Source: Fructobacillus fructosus KCTC 3544
GTDB lineage: Bacteria > Bacillota > Bacilli > Lactobacillales > Lactobacillaceae
NCBI RefSeq assembly: GCF_001438695.1
Contig: NZ_JQBH01000002.1
Location: 62,001 to 126,000 of the forward strand
Direction: 5' to 3'
DNA length: 64,000 nt
Of the stretch, positions 34,824 through 45,036 are shown in pieces; the first letter of the stretch is position 1; every line of letters starts with the position of its first letter. The notes under the pieces were generated by a model. That model saw only the letters and a program-made list of their open reading frames with translations. It was not told where the DNA came from and ran no database searches. A program made the position numbers and the translations under genes.

Positions 34824-36677
34824 TTAGTTTCCTTTGGCGTACTTTTCATCATCTTCCGTCTTCAAAACCGCCATGAAGGCTTCTTGTGGAACAGAAACCG
34901 TTCCAACATCCTTCATTCGGGCCTTACCACGCTTCTGCTTGTTCAAGAGCTTGGCACGACGGTCGGGATCCCCCGTGTGAATCTTCGATGTAACGTCCTT
35001 ACGATAAGCCTTGATGTTCGTTCGGGCCAAAATCTTGTTACCAATGGCGGCCTGTACTGGAATTTCAAAGTTCTGCCGAGGAATAATTTCCTTTAACTTC
35101 GACGTGATGATTCGACCACGCTCAGCAGCAAAGTCGCGATGAACGATGAAGGACAAAGCATCCACCCGGTCCCCGTTCAATAGAATATCAATTTTGACCA
35201 AATCAGCTGCTCGGTAGCCAGACAGTTCGTAGTCCAACGACGCGAAACCGCGGGTCGAGGACTTCAACTTGTCGAAGAAATTAAAGATAATTTCAGACAA
35301 TGGCAAGTAGTACTTCACGTTCACCCGGCTATCATCAAGGTATTCCATGGTGTCAAATTCACCACGCTTCCGTTGTGCCAACTCCATGACGGCACCAACA
35401 TAATCATTTGGCACCATAATCTGGGCGTGCACATAGGGCTCTTCAATCTGACGAATGTTTTGCGATTCGGGTAACTCTGAGGGGTTTTCAATCATCAAAG
35501 TTTCACCGTCCACCGTTTCGACTTTATAAGTCACGGAAGGCGCCGTCGTCACGAGGTCCAAGTCGAACTCTCGCTCGAGTCGTTCCTGAATGACGTCCAT
35601 GTGCAACAGCCCAAGGAATCCAACACGGAAACCAAAGCCCAAAGCCTGTGACGTTTCCGGTTCAAAGGTCAAAGCCGCATCGTTTAGTTGCAACTTTTCC
35701 AAGGCCTCACGTAAATCACCGTACTTGGCGTTATCAGCTGGATAAAGTCCAGAGTACACCATTGGCGTCATAGGCTTATAACCGGGAAGCGGTTCACTTG
35801 CCGGATTATTGACCAAGGTCACCGTATCCCCAGAATGCGTCGTCGAAATATCCTTAATGGCAGCTGTCAGATAGCCAACATCCCCCGCCATCAGATAATT
35901 ACGCTTTTGGGCGTTTGGCGACATCACTCCGACCTCGGTTACTTCGTACTCCGCACCGGTATTCATCATGCGTACCTTATCGCCGGGCTTAACCACCCCT
36001 TCGCGAACACGAAGGTTAATCACAACCCCACGGTAAGGGTCATATTGTGAATCAAAAATCAACGCACGTAAGGGGGCATCCAGGTCTCCATCAGGTGCGG
36101 GAAAGTCAGAAACAATTCGTTCCAACAGTTCGGGAATCCCAATGCCCTTTTTGGCTGAGACCAAGACAGCATCTTCAGCATCCAGTCCAATCATGTCTTC
36201 AATTTCTTTTTTAACCTTTGGAACATCGGCTGATGGCAAATCAATTTTGTTTAAGACCGGCAGGATTTCCAAGTCGTTATCAATGGCCAAATAAACGTTA
36301 GCCAAAGTTTGCGCCTCGACCCCCTGTGCCGCATCCACAACCAAAATGGCCCCTTCGGCAGCGGCCAACGAACGCGACACTTCGTATGAAAAGTCGACGT
36401 GTCCCGGCGTATCAATCAAGTGGAAAATATATTCCTGACCATCATTGGCCTTATAGTTCACCTCAACGGCATTCAGCTTAATGGTAATCCCACGTTCACG
36501 CTCGAGTTCCATGGTATCCAACAACTGGTTTTGCATATCGCGTTCGGCAACCGTTTGCGTCTGTTCCAAAATTCGATCGGCAATCGTGGACTTCCCATGG
36601 TCGATATGAGCCACAATCGAAAAATTACGAATACGCTTCTGTCGTTCTTTTAATTGGTCAATTGTAAAATCAGCCAT
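34824..36677 (-). CDS. lepA: Elongation factor 4 (LepA)
   Basis: Ribosome-associated translational GTPase involved in back-translocation or initiation. Seen: 617 aa; P-loop [10 protein letters not shown]2 RERGITIK, G3 DTPGHVDF, G4 NKIDLP, G5 SAKKGIG, then LepA-specific C-terminal [19 protein letters not shown]. Divergent from the S9 peptidase gene. Single-gene unit as far as can be seen. Confidence 0.97.
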   Translation of the reverse strand: MADFTIDQLKERQKRIRNFSIVAHIDHGKSTIADRILEQTQTVAERDMQNQLLDTMELERERGITIKLNAVEVNYKANDGQEYIFHLIDTPGHVDFSYEVSRSLAAAEGAILVVDAAQGVEAQTLANVYLAIDNDLEILPVLNKIDLPSADVPKVKKEIEDMIGLDAEDAVLVSAKKGIGIPELLERIVSDFPAPDGDLDAPLRALIFDSQYDPYRGVVINLRVREGVVKPGDKVRMMNTGAEYEVTEVGVMSPNAQKRNYLMAGDVGYLTAAIKDISTTHSGDTVTLVNNPASEPLPGYKPMTPMVYSGLYPADNAKYGDLREALEKLQLNDAALTFEPETSQALGFGFRVGFLGLLHMDVIQERLEREFDLDLVTTAPSVTYKVETVDGETLMIENPSELPESQNIRQIEEPYVHAQIMVPNDYVGAVMELAQRKRGEFDTMEYLDDSRVNVKYYLPLSEIIFNFFDKLKSSTRGFASLDYELSGYRAADLVKIDILLNGDRVDALSFIVHRDFAAERGRIITSKLKEIIPRQNFEIPVQAAIGNKILARTNIKAYRKDVTSKIHTGDPDRRAKLLNKQKRGKARMKDVGTVSVPQEAFMAVLKTEDDEKYAKGN

Positions 36678-36860
36678 GTTTACCTGCTTTTTAAAGAGTT
36701 TTTAGTCTTTCTTATTTTACACGAAAAAGGCCGTCAAAAAAAGAGCTAACGGCGGAAGTGTGATTTTAATCATCTTTGAATTTCTCTCATTATTTTCACA
36801 TAAAAGACCGTTACTTTGTTAAAATAAGACAAAGAATTCAAGAAGAAAGCGAGTAACGAC

Positions 36861-38819
36861 ATGACAGCTATCCAAATCACCGATCTCTACAAGCTCAAAA
36901 GTTTCAGTCAACCTTTTGGGACGTCCGACCGTACCTTCTTTGTTCAAACCCAGATGAATAAAGAAAAAAACGACTACCAGGCAAACATCTTGGCAATTGA
37001 AGAAACTGGTACAGTTCAGCCCTACACCAACGGTGGAAAGAATCTGCAACCCATCGTTGTTGGCAACAGCCTTTACTACCGCCATCAAGATAATCAGAGC
37101 CACTACCAGCTGATGAAAATGCCTGTGGACGGCGGTGTTGCCACACCAGTTACAAAGGAAAACGGCTCTGTCGACGACCTACGTTTTAGTCCAGATGGAA
37201 CATTAGCTTTCTTAAAAGTCACACTCAGTCCAGAAAAAGATGAAGAAAAAGACCAAGGTTTAACGCCCCGGCATCTCACCAAAGTTCAAAACAAGGCCGA
37301 CGGGATTGGCTGGTTACCAACTGAAAACGTCTACGAATTGAAGACCTTTGATCAGGAAACCGGTGAAACAAAACTAATTAAGAGTTTTTCCCATGACTTT
37401 CACCTACAGGACGTTTCAGCCGACACCCAAGAAGTTGCCTACCTTGCGGCTGAGCACCCCGACTGGACCGACAAATTTGATACCAGTCAGGCCGTTTACG
37501 TATACAACCGCCAGACGGATCAAACCACCTGGGTAACTGCAAGCATCCCCAACGGTGTTTTCACCGATGCCGCCTTTTCGCCTGACCAAAGTCGGATGGC
37601 CATCATCGGTTCGGATTATCATGCCTATTCGGCGACGGTTAATCAGCTCTATGTCTATGACACCAAGAGCAACGAACTGACAAAACCGGCACAAGACGAA
37701 CAGGTCAACGTTGGTTATGGTAATCCAATTGCAGACGATTGGACCCAGAACCCTAGCCATGTCTCCGGTTTCTGGGTGGATAACGATACCTATCTCTATA
37801 CAGCCGTTCACCATGGCCATAGCCAGCTCTATCGATATCACGCCCAAGAAAACACTACGGAAAAGGTTCATGAAGCCGACCGCCACATTGTTGACTTTGC
37901 CATGATTGATAACCAAAACATTGTTTTCGTTCATTCGACCGCCGAAAAAGCCGGCGAAATTCGGGCCCTGAACATTGAAACAAAAGCCGAACGGGTACTA
38001 GCCAATCCAAACGCCGACTATGAATCAACGCACCAGTATGCCCCAACCGAATCCTTCTACTACAAAACGGCGGATGGCAAAGCCGAGGTTCAGGGTTGGT
38101 TTACCAAGGCACAGACGAACAATGACACCGCACCACTCATTCTCTACATTCACGGTGGCCCACACGCTGCCTTCGCCAACACCTTCTTTCAGGAGTTCCA
38201 AGCACTTGCCGGAGAAGGCTTCAACGTGCTCTATGTTAACCCTCGTGGTTCGACATCCTATGGAGAAGACTTTGCCACCGATGTCATGGGCCATTATGGC
38301 GAAAACGACTATGCCGATGTTATGACTGCTGTGGACTACGCCCTCACCCACTTTAAGGGAATCAACCCCGACAAAGTCTTTGTCGCCGGTGGTTCTTACG
38401 GTGGCTTCTTATCAACCTGGATCATTGGTCATACCGACCGCTTCCAGGCAGCTATTGTGCAGCGCCCCGCCATCGACTGGTTCAATCTCTATCACAATTC
38501 TGACATTGGCGTTCCCTTCGTCACCATGGAACTCGGTGCCGACCTTTACAAGGATAAGGCTTATCAACTCTACTGGGAAAAGTCGCCTTTGGCCTATGCC
38601 GACAAAATCACGACGCCTGTCCGCATCCAACACGGTGAAGCTGACCGACGCTGTCCTCCTAGCCAAAGTGAAGCGCTCTTCACCGCCGTTAAGCGAACAG
38701 GGACAGAATGTGACTACATCCGTTACCCCAAGTCCTTCCATGGCTTCTCACGAAACGGCAAGCCTTCCCTCCGTGTCCAGCGGATGCAAGACATTGTGGA
38801 GTGGTTTAAGAAGTTTTAA
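36861..38819 (+). CDS. S9 family prolyl oligopeptidase-type peptidase
   Basis: Serine peptidase of the acylaminoacyl-peptidase type. Seen: 652 aa; an N-terminal beta-propeller (about 1-390, with DLRFSPDGTLAFLKV-like repeats) and a C-terminal alpha/beta hydrolase domain with Ser512 in GGSYGG, Asp595 in HGEADRRCP and His627 in SFHGFSRNG, a complete triad. No signal peptide, so cytoplasmic; probably degrades peptides. Transcribed alone on the plus strand and ended by a strong terminator. Confidence 0.95.
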   Translation: MTAIQITDLYKLKSFSQPFGTSDRTFFVQTQMNKEKNDYQANILAIEETGTVQPYTNGGKNLQPIVVGNSLYYRHQDNQSHYQLMKMPVDGGVATPVTKENGSVDDLRFSPDGTLAFLKVTLSPEKDEEKDQGLTPRHLTKVQNKADGIGWLPTENVYELKTFDQETGETKLIKSFSHDFHLQDVSADTQEVAYLAAEHPDWTDKFDTSQAVYVYNRQTDQTTWVTASIPNGVFTDAAFSPDQSRMAIIGSDYHAYSATVNQLYVYDTKSNELTKPAQDEQVNVGYGNPIADDWTQNPSHVSGFWVDNDTYLYTAVHHGHSQLYRYHAQENTTEKVHEADRHIVDFAMIDNQNIVFVHSTAEKAGEIRALNIETKAERVLANPNADYESTHQYAPTESFYYKTADGKAEVQGWFTKAQTNNDTAPLILYIHGGPHAAFANTFFQEFQALAGEGFNVLYVNPRGSTSYGEDFATDVMGHYGENDYADVMTAVDYALTHFKGINPDKVFVAGGSYGGFLSTWIIGHTDRFQAAIVQRPAIDWFNLYHNSDIGVPFVTMELGADLYKDKAYQLYWEKSPLAYADKITTPVRIQHGEADRRCPPSQSEALFTAVKRTGTECDYIRYPKSFHGFSRNGKPSLRVQRMQDIVEWFKKF

Positions 38820-38845
38820 TCAAATTGACTTGACCACAAACAGTC

Positions 38846-38879
38846 AAAAAGCCCTCATCAAATTGATGAGGGCTTTTTT
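38846..38879 (+). terminator. Terminator after the S9 peptidase
   Basis: GCCCTCATCAA/TTGATGAGGGC stem followed by T6. Confidence 0.92.
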
Positions 38880-38931
38880 CATACTCAAATCATTCTTTTG
38901 ATGGGTCGGTCTCATTAACAATGAAGTCAAA

Positions 38932-38952
38932 TAAAAAAGACCTTTACGGTCA
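38932..38952 (-). terminator. Terminator after the MrcB_N/NOV_C gene
   Basis: Short GACC/GGTC stem with loop and T6 on the minus strand, directly after the gene. Confidence 0.7.
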
Positions 38953-38962
38953 ATTAGAACAA

Positions 38963-40165
38963 TTATTTCAAATTTACTTGATAAGCTGCAGGTGTGAGAT
39001 TGAGTTCATGTTCAATATTTTGTCCTTGAATCTTGTAGAACTTGACTTGGTCAATATTTTTCTTTGCAAGATCTGTGAACCGATAAAGTCGATAAATAAC
39101 GTAGTCCTCTTTGTTTTCCAACGCAAACGCATACTCGTTTTGACTCATAAAGAAAGGAGTCGTTGCCTCATGATTCGTGGTCTTCACCTCAATATAGAGC
39201 GGACTACCGTCGAAATTAAAGGAAAAGATATCATAACCATCTCCGTCCCCTTCTTTTGAAACACGCTTCACCTTATCTTGTAACTCAGGATAATTAACGA
39301 GCCGTTCTTTTTCATACTCAAGAACTAACTCCTCACCGCTCAAACCTAACTTTTGGTTTCTTTCTTGTTCTGCTAGGTAATCTATCCTTCGTACTGTTCT
39401 CTTCTTATTCTTTGTAGGCTTTAACTTTTTCCGGAGGGTAGGACGCTCCTTTTCAATAAGTGACGCGTGCTCCAGCTTGTCCGTGATCGCTTCAGCTTCT
39501 GCAGCATTATCCGTATAAGTGGTAGTGCATTGGTAATTTAAAATATAGGTCGCGCTTTTTTCAAGATCCTTCGTGTCTTGCATCATGGCCTTAACACTCA
39601 TGAGCTTTGACCACATCAACTCAATATCTTTCACAAGTTCGGTATTTGTGGGAAGTTGATTGGCGTCATACTCAATACTATAGATCTCTCCCGCCTCATA
39701 ACCAAAGGCCAGGCTGTTGTGTTTCGAGTTATCTGATGAAAGCTTCATTGGAAGCGCAGTATTTCTGATTGATAATTCATTTTGAAAATACGAAGCAACT
39801 GTCCTTGCTTTTTCTTCAGCAGGCATATCAATCGTTTCATTTTTAAATTCTTTTTCCCAGAAGGTCCAGCCTTGGTTAAGTGAAAGATAAACACGTTTCA
39901 TATCTTCAGAGAAGAGATAAACCACGAAGAAGCCACGTTGAACTGATTTCGTAATATCGGTATCACAAATTGCAATCCAAGGGGCTGCTGCCCACAGGCC
40001 TGTTCCACCTGATCCATATATCTTTACGTTATCTGCATTAAAGAACAACTCATCTGCATCAAATCCTTGACGCAAAGTTGCTGCTAACCAGTTGGCCTTA
40101 AACGGCTTCTCCTTTTCTGCCAAATAATTATTAAATACCGTTTCCAGCGTATCGTGTATGTTCAT
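38963..40165 (-). CDS. MrcB_N (DUF3578) + NOV_C (DUF3883) protein, putative restriction-type nuclease
   Basis: 400 aa. Residues about 1-185 resemble the MrcB_N/DUF3578 domain seen in Mcr-type and other defence proteins (GSGGTGLWAAAPWIAI, YLFSEDMKRVYLSLNQGW). A basic linker (about 245-262) leads to a C-terminal NOV_C/DUF3883 domain (about 270-375) with a PD-(D/E)xK-like set: E279, D312 in GDGYDIFSF, E326 and K328 in YIEVKTT. It would fit a modification-sensing DNA nuclease, but no methylase, GTPase or helicase partner is adjacent. It has its own terminator and sits between two housekeeping genes with their own terminators, and looks more AT-rich than its neighbours, suggesting acquisition. Domain names are from memory; no search was run. 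Confidence 0.8.
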   Translation of the reverse strand: MNIHDTLETVFNNYLAEKEKPFKANWLAATLRQGFDADELFFNADNVKIYGSGGTGLWAAAPWIAICDTDITKSVQRGFFVVYLFSEDMKRVYLSLNQGWTFWEKEFKNETIDMPAEEKARTVASYFQNELSIRNTALPMKLSSDNSKHNSLAFGYEAGEIYSIEYDANQLPTNTELVKDIELMWSKLMSVKAMMQDTKDLEKSATYILNYQCTTTYTDNAAEAEAITDKLEHASLIEKERPTLRKKLKPTKNKKRTVRRIDYLAEQERNQKLGLSGEELVLEYEKERLVNYPELQDKVKRVSKEGDGDGYDIFSFNFDGSPLYIEVKTTNHEATTPFFMSQNEYAFALENKEDYVIYRLYRFTDLAKKNIDQVKFYKIQGQNIEHELNLTPAAYQVNLK

Positions 40166-40302
40166 CTTCTGCTTCCTCTTATACTTTTCTAGAATTATTG
40201 TATAACAAATAATGAATTCTAGAATAAAAGAAGTTGATTAATTGACCAGGAATACCCCATTTTAATTAGTCTATTTTATTAGTTGCTTCATATTTTGATT
40301 AA

Positions 40303-40336
40303 CAAAAAGTCGGACTCTTTCGAGTCCGACTTTTTT
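40303..40336. terminator. Terminator after glyS
   Basis: AGTCGGACTC/GAGTCCGACT stem, loop TTT-like, A5 and T6 flanks, so possibly bidirectional. Confidence 0.92.
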
Positions 40337-40351
40337 CACAGATAGATAAAA

Positions 40352-42409
40352 TTACTTAATCACAATTTCCTCAATATCACCCAGGCCATCAATTAAGGTT
40401 TTGATGGCACCCAATTGGGCGTAACGGTTGTTTTTGATGGTTTCATCATCATAGTTCACCATGGTGTTATCGAAGTAGGCAGCGATTGGTGCCTGCAAGG
40501 TGGCCAGAGCCTCGTAAAGGGCTTCGGCACCTTGGGCTTTCAGAGCTTGCAAAGATAGATTCTTAGTATCTTCGTACAAGGCTTTTTCCTGATCGTTGGC
40601 CAACAAGCTTGGGTTAACCGGTGTCATGACGGGCACCTTCTTAGCCAAGCGAGTGACACGTGACAAGGATTCCATCACGTCACGGAAGTTCGCATCCGTT
40701 GAATGGGCAGCCAAGACTTTGGTCCGGTCAGCGACATAGACGTAATCGCCGATGACAACGTTTGCTGTTCCAGCAGAAACGATATCCTTGCGGATACCGG
40801 CATCAAGTGCTTGCTTGCGGACACGGTCCGTTAAGAAGGCCAAAACAAGGTCCAAGTTTGCATCAGCAACTTGACCGTTCTTTTGCTTAAAGCTCGTCAG
40901 AATGTCCAAGAGGTTGAAATGCCAATCAAAGGCTTCCAAAGTCCGAACAACCCCTGTGGCTGCACGGCGCAAACCGTAAGGGTCGTTGGCACCAGATGGC
41001 ATCATATCGTGGGCAAAGAACGTCACGATGGAATCAAGCTTATCGGCGATGGCCAAAACGGCACCAACCTTTGTTTGAGCGACTGCCCCGTCGGCAGAGG
41101 TTGGCAGGTAGTGCTCGTAAATGGCTTTGGCAACGGCATCGTTTTCTCCAAAGAGCTTGGCGTAATGTTCACCCATGACACCCTGGAGTTCGTCGAACTC
41201 ACCGACCATTCCCGTCATCAAATCAAACTTGTAGATTTGGGCTGCCCGGTTCAAGTCCGCTTGTTCGTCCTTTGACAAGCCCAAGGCCTGTGCCAACTGT
41301 GCAGACAAGCCCTGAACACGTTCCATGTGCTCGTATACCGTTCCAATCTTCTCGTGGAAGACCAACTTCTTAACACGGTCCATGTAGTCGTTGATTGACT
41401 TTTCTTGGTCCTCCTTATAGAAGAAGGCCGCATCTTCCAAACGAGCAACCAAGACTTTTTCGTTTCCACGAGCCACGTTTTCAATGTGGTCAGCGTTTCC
41501 GTTACGAACGGAAAGGAAGTGTGGCAAGAGGTCACCCTCCTTGTTCGTGACGAAGAAGAAGCGTTGGTGGTCACGCATGGAAGTAATCAAGACTTCCTTT
41601 GGCAATGCCAGGTACTTCTTATCAAAGTCACCGGAGAAGGCCGTTGGCCATTCAACGATGTTGTTAACTTCTTCTAGAAGGTCCTTGGCCATTTCGGATT
41701 GCAAATCCAACTGCCAGTCGTGATCTTTGGCAATGGTGGTCAATTGGTCTTTAATGGTTGCCTTTCGCTTGCCGGCATCGGCCATCACGAAGGCAGCCAT
41801 TAACGTCTGTTCATAATCCTTTGCGGCTGGTATGACCACGTGGTCCGTTGACAAGAAACGGTGACCGCGTGTTGTCTGTCCGGCTTTGACATCAAGCACC
41901 GAAAATGGCACCACTTCGTTATCCAAAATTGAAACCAGCCAACGAATCGGACGGATGTAGTGGAAGGAATGGTTACCCCACTTCATGTAAGTGGTAAAAG
42001 TCATTTGCTCAACCACTTCTTGACCAATCTTAGACAAGATTTCCTTGGCGGGCACGCCAGGAATCTCTTTTTTAGCCCAGAGATAACCATCCTTTTCGGT
42101 CAGTGCTTCTGGCGTTGTACCCTGGCCGCGGGCAAAGCCCTGCGCCGCCTTTGACCAGTTCCCTTCGTCATCCTTGGCCCGGTCAACGGCCGGTCCACGT
42201 TTTACTTCGGAAACGGATTCTGATCCATCCGCTAGTCCAGAAAGTTCAACGGCCAACCGACGTGGTGTTGAAAAAGGCTTAATTTCTTGAACAGCTAGGC
42301 GATGTTCGTCCAAAAAGTCCTTTACGCGCTTGACCAACTGCTTTTCAGAAGAGGTTACCAAGTGTGCGGGCATCTCTTCCAATCCAATTTCTAAAATATA
42401 GTCTGCCAT
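40352..42409 (-). CDS. glyS: Glycyl-tRNA synthetase beta subunit
   Basis: Beta chain of the alpha2beta2 enzyme, holding tRNA-binding and anticodon-recognition parts. Seen: 685 aa; N-terminal LEIGLEEMPA, ELSGLADG, KWGNHSFHYIRPIRW, and the HD-like region (FDLMTGMVGEFDELQG), all typical. Its ATG overlaps the glyQ stop as TAATG, so the two chains are translationally coupled. End of the T-box-DUF2130-glyQ-glyS operon. Confidence 0.97.
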   Translation of the reverse strand: MADYILEIGLEEMPAHLVTSSEKQLVKRVKDFLDEHRLAVQEIKPFSTPRRLAVELSGLADGSESVSEVKRGPAVDRAKDDEGNWSKAAQGFARGQGTTPEALTEKDGYLWAKKEIPGVPAKEILSKIGQEVVEQMTFTTYMKWGNHSFHYIRPIRWLVSILDNEVVPFSVLDVKAGQTTRGHRFLSTDHVVIPAAKDYEQTLMAAFVMADAGKRKATIKDQLTTIAKDHDWQLDLQSEMAKDLLEEVNNIVEWPTAFSGDFDKKYLALPKEVLITSMRDHQRFFFVTNKEGDLLPHFLSVRNGNADHIENVARGNEKVLVARLEDAAFFYKEDQEKSINDYMDRVKKLVFHEKIGTVYEHMERVQGLSAQLAQALGLSKDEQADLNRAAQIYKFDLMTGMVGEFDELQGVMGEHYAKLFGENDAVAKAIYEHYLPTSADGAVAQTKVGAVLAIADKLDSIVTFFAHDMMPSGANDPYGLRRAATGVVRTLEAFDWHFNLLDILTSFKQKNGQVADANLDLVLAFLTDRVRKQALDAGIRKDIVSAGTANVVIGDYVYVADRTKVLAAHSTDANFRDVMESLSRVTRLAKKVPVMTPVNPSLLANDQEKALYEDTKNLSLQALKAQGAEALYEALATLQAPIAAYFDNTMVNYDDETIKNNRYAQLGAIKTLIDGLGDIEEIVIK

Positions 42410-43356
42410 TAGTCCTGGTCCTCCTTCTTCGCGTACTTTCCCTTTTCACCAAGGTACTTTTCACGCAGTGCTTCATCCTTCAACAGTGGGAAACCGAGCT
42501 TTGCTCGTTCCTCAATAAAGACTTTGGAAACCTGACGGGCCATCGTCCGGATACGGTGAAGGTAACCAGCACGTTCCGTTACGGAAACCGTTCCACGAGC
42601 GTCCAAAAGGTTGAAAGTGTGAGATGACTTGAGAATGTAGTCATAGGCCGGGTGCACAAGTCCGAGTTCCAAGCAGTGCTTGGCTTCGGCTTCGTAATCA
42701 TCGAAATGGCGGAGCAACATCTCTTGGTTTGATTCCTCAAAGGCATACTTTGAGTGTTCGTATTCCGGTTCCTTAAAGATGTCACCATACAAGACACCGT
42801 GTCCCCATTCGAGGTCGTAAACCGTTGGAACGTCTTGGATATAAGAAGCTAAACGCTCCAAACCGTAAGTGATTTCTGAGGTAACTGAATCAACCTCAAT
42901 CCCACCAACTTGCTGGAAGTAAGTAAACTGCGTCACTTCCATACCGTCTAACCAGACTTCCCAACCGATACCGGCGGCTCCCATTGAAGGATTTTCCCAG
43001 TTATCTTCTACGAAACGGATATCGTGTTCCAAGGGATTAATTCCCAAGGCTTCCAAGGAAGCCAGGTAAAGTTCCTGAATGTTGTCAGGTGAAGGCTTCA
43101 TCACCACTTGGAACTGGTGGTGTTGAAAGAGTCGGTTGGGGTTATCCCCATAACGGCCATCGGCGGGGCGACGAGATGGTTGTACATAGGCAGCCGCCCA
43201 TGGCTCCGGACCATTAGCACGTAAGAATGTGTACGGACTTTGCGTTCCGGCACCCACTTCATTATCATAGGCCTGCATGAGGTTAGCACCCTTTGCTGCC
43301 CAGAATTCTTGCAAAGTCAGGATAATATCCTGTAATGAAAGTTTTTTATCAGTCAT
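42409..43356 (-). CDS. glyQ: Glycyl-tRNA synthetase alpha subunit
   Basis: Catalytic chain forming glycyl-adenylate and Gly-tRNA. Seen: 315 aa, class II core with [25 protein letters not shown], and [23 protein letters not shown] site lies 5 nt before the ATG, and the DUF2130 stop lies 10 nt upstream, so it is in one operon with that gene and under the T-box further upstream. Confidence 0.97.
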   Translation of the reverse strand: MTDKKLSLQDIILTLQEFWAAKGANLMQAYDNEVGAGTQSPYTFLRANGPEPWAAAYVQPSRRPADGRYGDNPNRLFQHHQFQVVMKPSPDNIQELYLASLEALGINPLEHDIRFVEDNWENPSMGAAGIGWEVWLDGMEVTQFTYFQQVGGIEVDSVTSEITYGLERLASYIQDVPTVYDLEWGHGVLYGDIFKEPEYEHSKYAFEESNQEMLLRHFDDYEAEAKHCLELGLVHPAYDYILKSSHTFNLLDARGTVSVTERAGYLHRIRTMARQVSKVFIEERAKLGFPLLKDEALREKYLGEKGKYAKKEDQD

Positions 43357-43366
43357 AATTACTTCG

Positions 43367-44782
43367 TTAATCCTTTTCTTTTTTTAATTCGTCAAACTTA
43401 GCTTTCATGGTTGGATTACCACGGGTCAATTTCTTGACGGAAAGATCATCCAGCTTATTGTTAGCCAAGCGCAGCTGGTTTTCGGAGGTCGTCAACTTCT
43501 TCTTGACCTCCTCCATCCGCCGAATGGCTTTATCAATTTCATCGATTGCCTGCTGGAAATTGTTTGAGTAAGATAGATAGTTCTTAGCAAACTTGTCCTT
43601 AAAGGTGCTGATATTATCCTCGAAATTGGTAATATCAACGTTCTGCTCCTTCGCCTCTTCCAGTTGTTTCTTATACTGAACAGAATCTAAAGCAGCGTTT
43701 CGTAACAACCCAATGAAATGCACAAAGAACTGCGGTCGAATGACGTACATCTTTGGGTAATCCGGTACTTGCACAATCCCGGTGTTATAGTAGTCATTAT
43801 CGCTTTCAAGTAAGGAAACCAAAACAGCATATTCTGTCTCTTTTTCACGACGATCCTTATCCAGTTCCTTGAAGAAATCGGCGTTCTTGTGCTTTTTCTC
43901 GGTTGTGTCCGCTTCGTTTTTCATGTCAAACATGATGGAAATAAACTCAATGCCATCATCGTAATCGCGGAAGATAAAGTCTCCCTTCGAACCCGTTTGC
44001 TTCGAAACTTCGTTATCTTTTTCAAAGTAGGCATTTGGAAAGGCATAGGGCCGAATCTTATTGAACTCTTGATGAGCGTAGACTTCGAGTGACTCCCCAA
44101 TTTCTTTGGTGGACTGCTTGGCTTTGAAGTCCTTCCAGAACTCAACCTTTTCTTCTGCCGCTTTCAGTTGGGCTTCATACTCCGACTTGGTTTGAACCAA
44201 CGCCAGCTCTTTCTCACGATCTTGGTTCTGTACCTGATTTTCGAGTGCCAGCTTTTGCTTTTCAAGCGCTTGCTTTTCCTGATTTGCCTTTTCCTTTTGT
44301 TCAGCCAAATCCTTTTGCAGTTGCGCTTGAACGTCCTGCAGTTCCTTTTGAAGCTGTTCCTTTTCAGTGGCCTGCTTTTGAACCAGTTCTTCCCGCTGCT
44401 TTGAAAGTGCTAGCTCCTGCTGGTTTTTTTGCTGATCCTGTTGACTCTTCAACGCTGCCTTTAGCTCGGCTAATTCCTCTTGCAGCTTACTCTGCTCTTG
44501 CCGTGTCTTCTCAGCAACCGCCTGTTTTTCCTTTTCCAAAGTCAGACTGGCTCGCTGCTTTTCTTCCGCTAATTTCGAATCAAGGAGAGCCGCATGACTC
44601 TTTTCCCAGTCATCTTTCTCTTTCTTCAATCGCTCATCGAGACTATCTTGAAGTGCCCTGGAGAGTGTATTCGTATCGACTTCTTGCTTATCCTTCAAAT
44701 CAATCAGGTCGCCAACCTGACCAGCTTCTTGAAGTTCCAAGACCGTCTCAGACTTGACACTGTACTTTAGCTTCTTTGCCAT
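43367..44782 (-). CDS. DUF2130 coiled-coil protein in the glycyl-tRNA synthetase operon
   Basis: 471 aa, function unknown. N-terminal 45 residues, then a long charged coiled coil (about 45-218, E/K/Q-rich heptads), a globular DUF2130 core (about 225-370), and a second helical tail (370-471). The core has an acidic/lysine pattern like PD-(D/E)xK nucleases: E230, D268 in KGDFIFR, and D286-M-K288 in FDMKNE. Start 44782 follows AAGGAGG by 4 nt; the frame continues 56 codons upstream but those codons are the T-box leader. glyQ begins 10 nt after the stop, so the gene shares glycine-responsive control. Nuclease activity is inference. Confidence 0.85.
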   Translation of the reverse strand: MAKKLKYSVKSETVLELQEAGQVGDLIDLKDKQEVDTNTLSRALQDSLDERLKKEKDDWEKSHAALLDSKLAEEKQRASLTLEKEKQAVAEKTRQEQSKLQEELAELKAALKSQQDQQKNQQELALSKQREELVQKQATEKEQLQKELQDVQAQLQKDLAEQKEKANQEKQALEKQKLALENQVQNQDREKELALVQTKSEYEAQLKAAEEKVEFWKDFKAKQSTKEIGESLEVYAHQEFNKIRPYAFPNAYFEKDNEVSKQTGSKGDFIFRDYDDGIEFISIMFDMKNEADTTEKKHKNADFFKELDKDRREKETEYAVLVSLLESDNDYYNTGIVQVPDYPKMYVIRPQFFVHFIGLLRNAALDSVQYKKQLEEAKEQNVDITNFEDNISTFKDKFAKNYLSYSNNFQQAIDEIDKAIRRMEEVKKKLTTSENQLRLANNKLDDLSVKKLTRGNPTMKAKFDELKKEKD

Positions 44783-44800
44783 CGTCCCTCCTTTATGCGA

Positions 44801-44960
44801 CAAAAAACCGCGCCAAACGGTCCAATGCCAAATTTCCTTGACATCAGGACGCTTGCGCGCGGTTCCACCTGATTTCCAGGGTATTTTTACCCTGACACTT
44901 TCGTTTTCCTTCATCACTCGCCGGGTGCCAAACCGGGTCATTGCAATCAAGTTGCTTACC
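44801..44960 (-). promoter_or_regulatory. T-box riboswitch leader (glycine predicted) upstream of DUF2130-glyQS
   Basis: Minus-strand leader holding the conserved T-box sequence AGGTGGAACCGCG (44858-44870). A stem III-like hairpin CAGGGTA/TACCCTG precedes it (44877-44895). Antiterminator: TCAGG pairs with CCTGA around the T-box. Terminator: ACCGCGC within the T-box pairs with GCGCGGT, followed by T6 (44802-44807); the two folds exclude each other. Glycine is inferred from glyQS downstream; a GGC at 44927-44929 is a candidate specifier codon. Confidence 0.85.
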
Positions 44961-44991
44961 CATATTATGCTATTTTAAAGAAAAAAAGGCA
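44961..44991 (-). promoter_or_regulatory. Promoter of the T-box operon
   Basis: TTGCCT, 17-nt spacer, CATAAT on the minus strand, just upstream of the T-box leader. Confidence 0.65.
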
Positions 44992-45036
44992 AGTAAAAAA
45001 GGATACTAACCAATCAAATGTTAGCATCCCTTTTAC

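Noticed and set aside
37416-37934. 172-codon open frame on the minus strand
   Set aside because: Lies wholly antisense inside the S9 peptidase gene, which has a complete catalytic triad and normal length; no ribosome site or family match.
44245-44757. 170-codon plus-strand open frame
   Set aside because: Antisense to the low-complexity coiled-coil part of the DUF2130 gene; biased composition explains the long frame.
44783-44950. N-terminal extension of the DUF2130 frame by 56 codons
   Set aside because: These codons coincide with the T-box, terminator and stem III of the leader, and a strong AAGGAGG marks the start at 44782.
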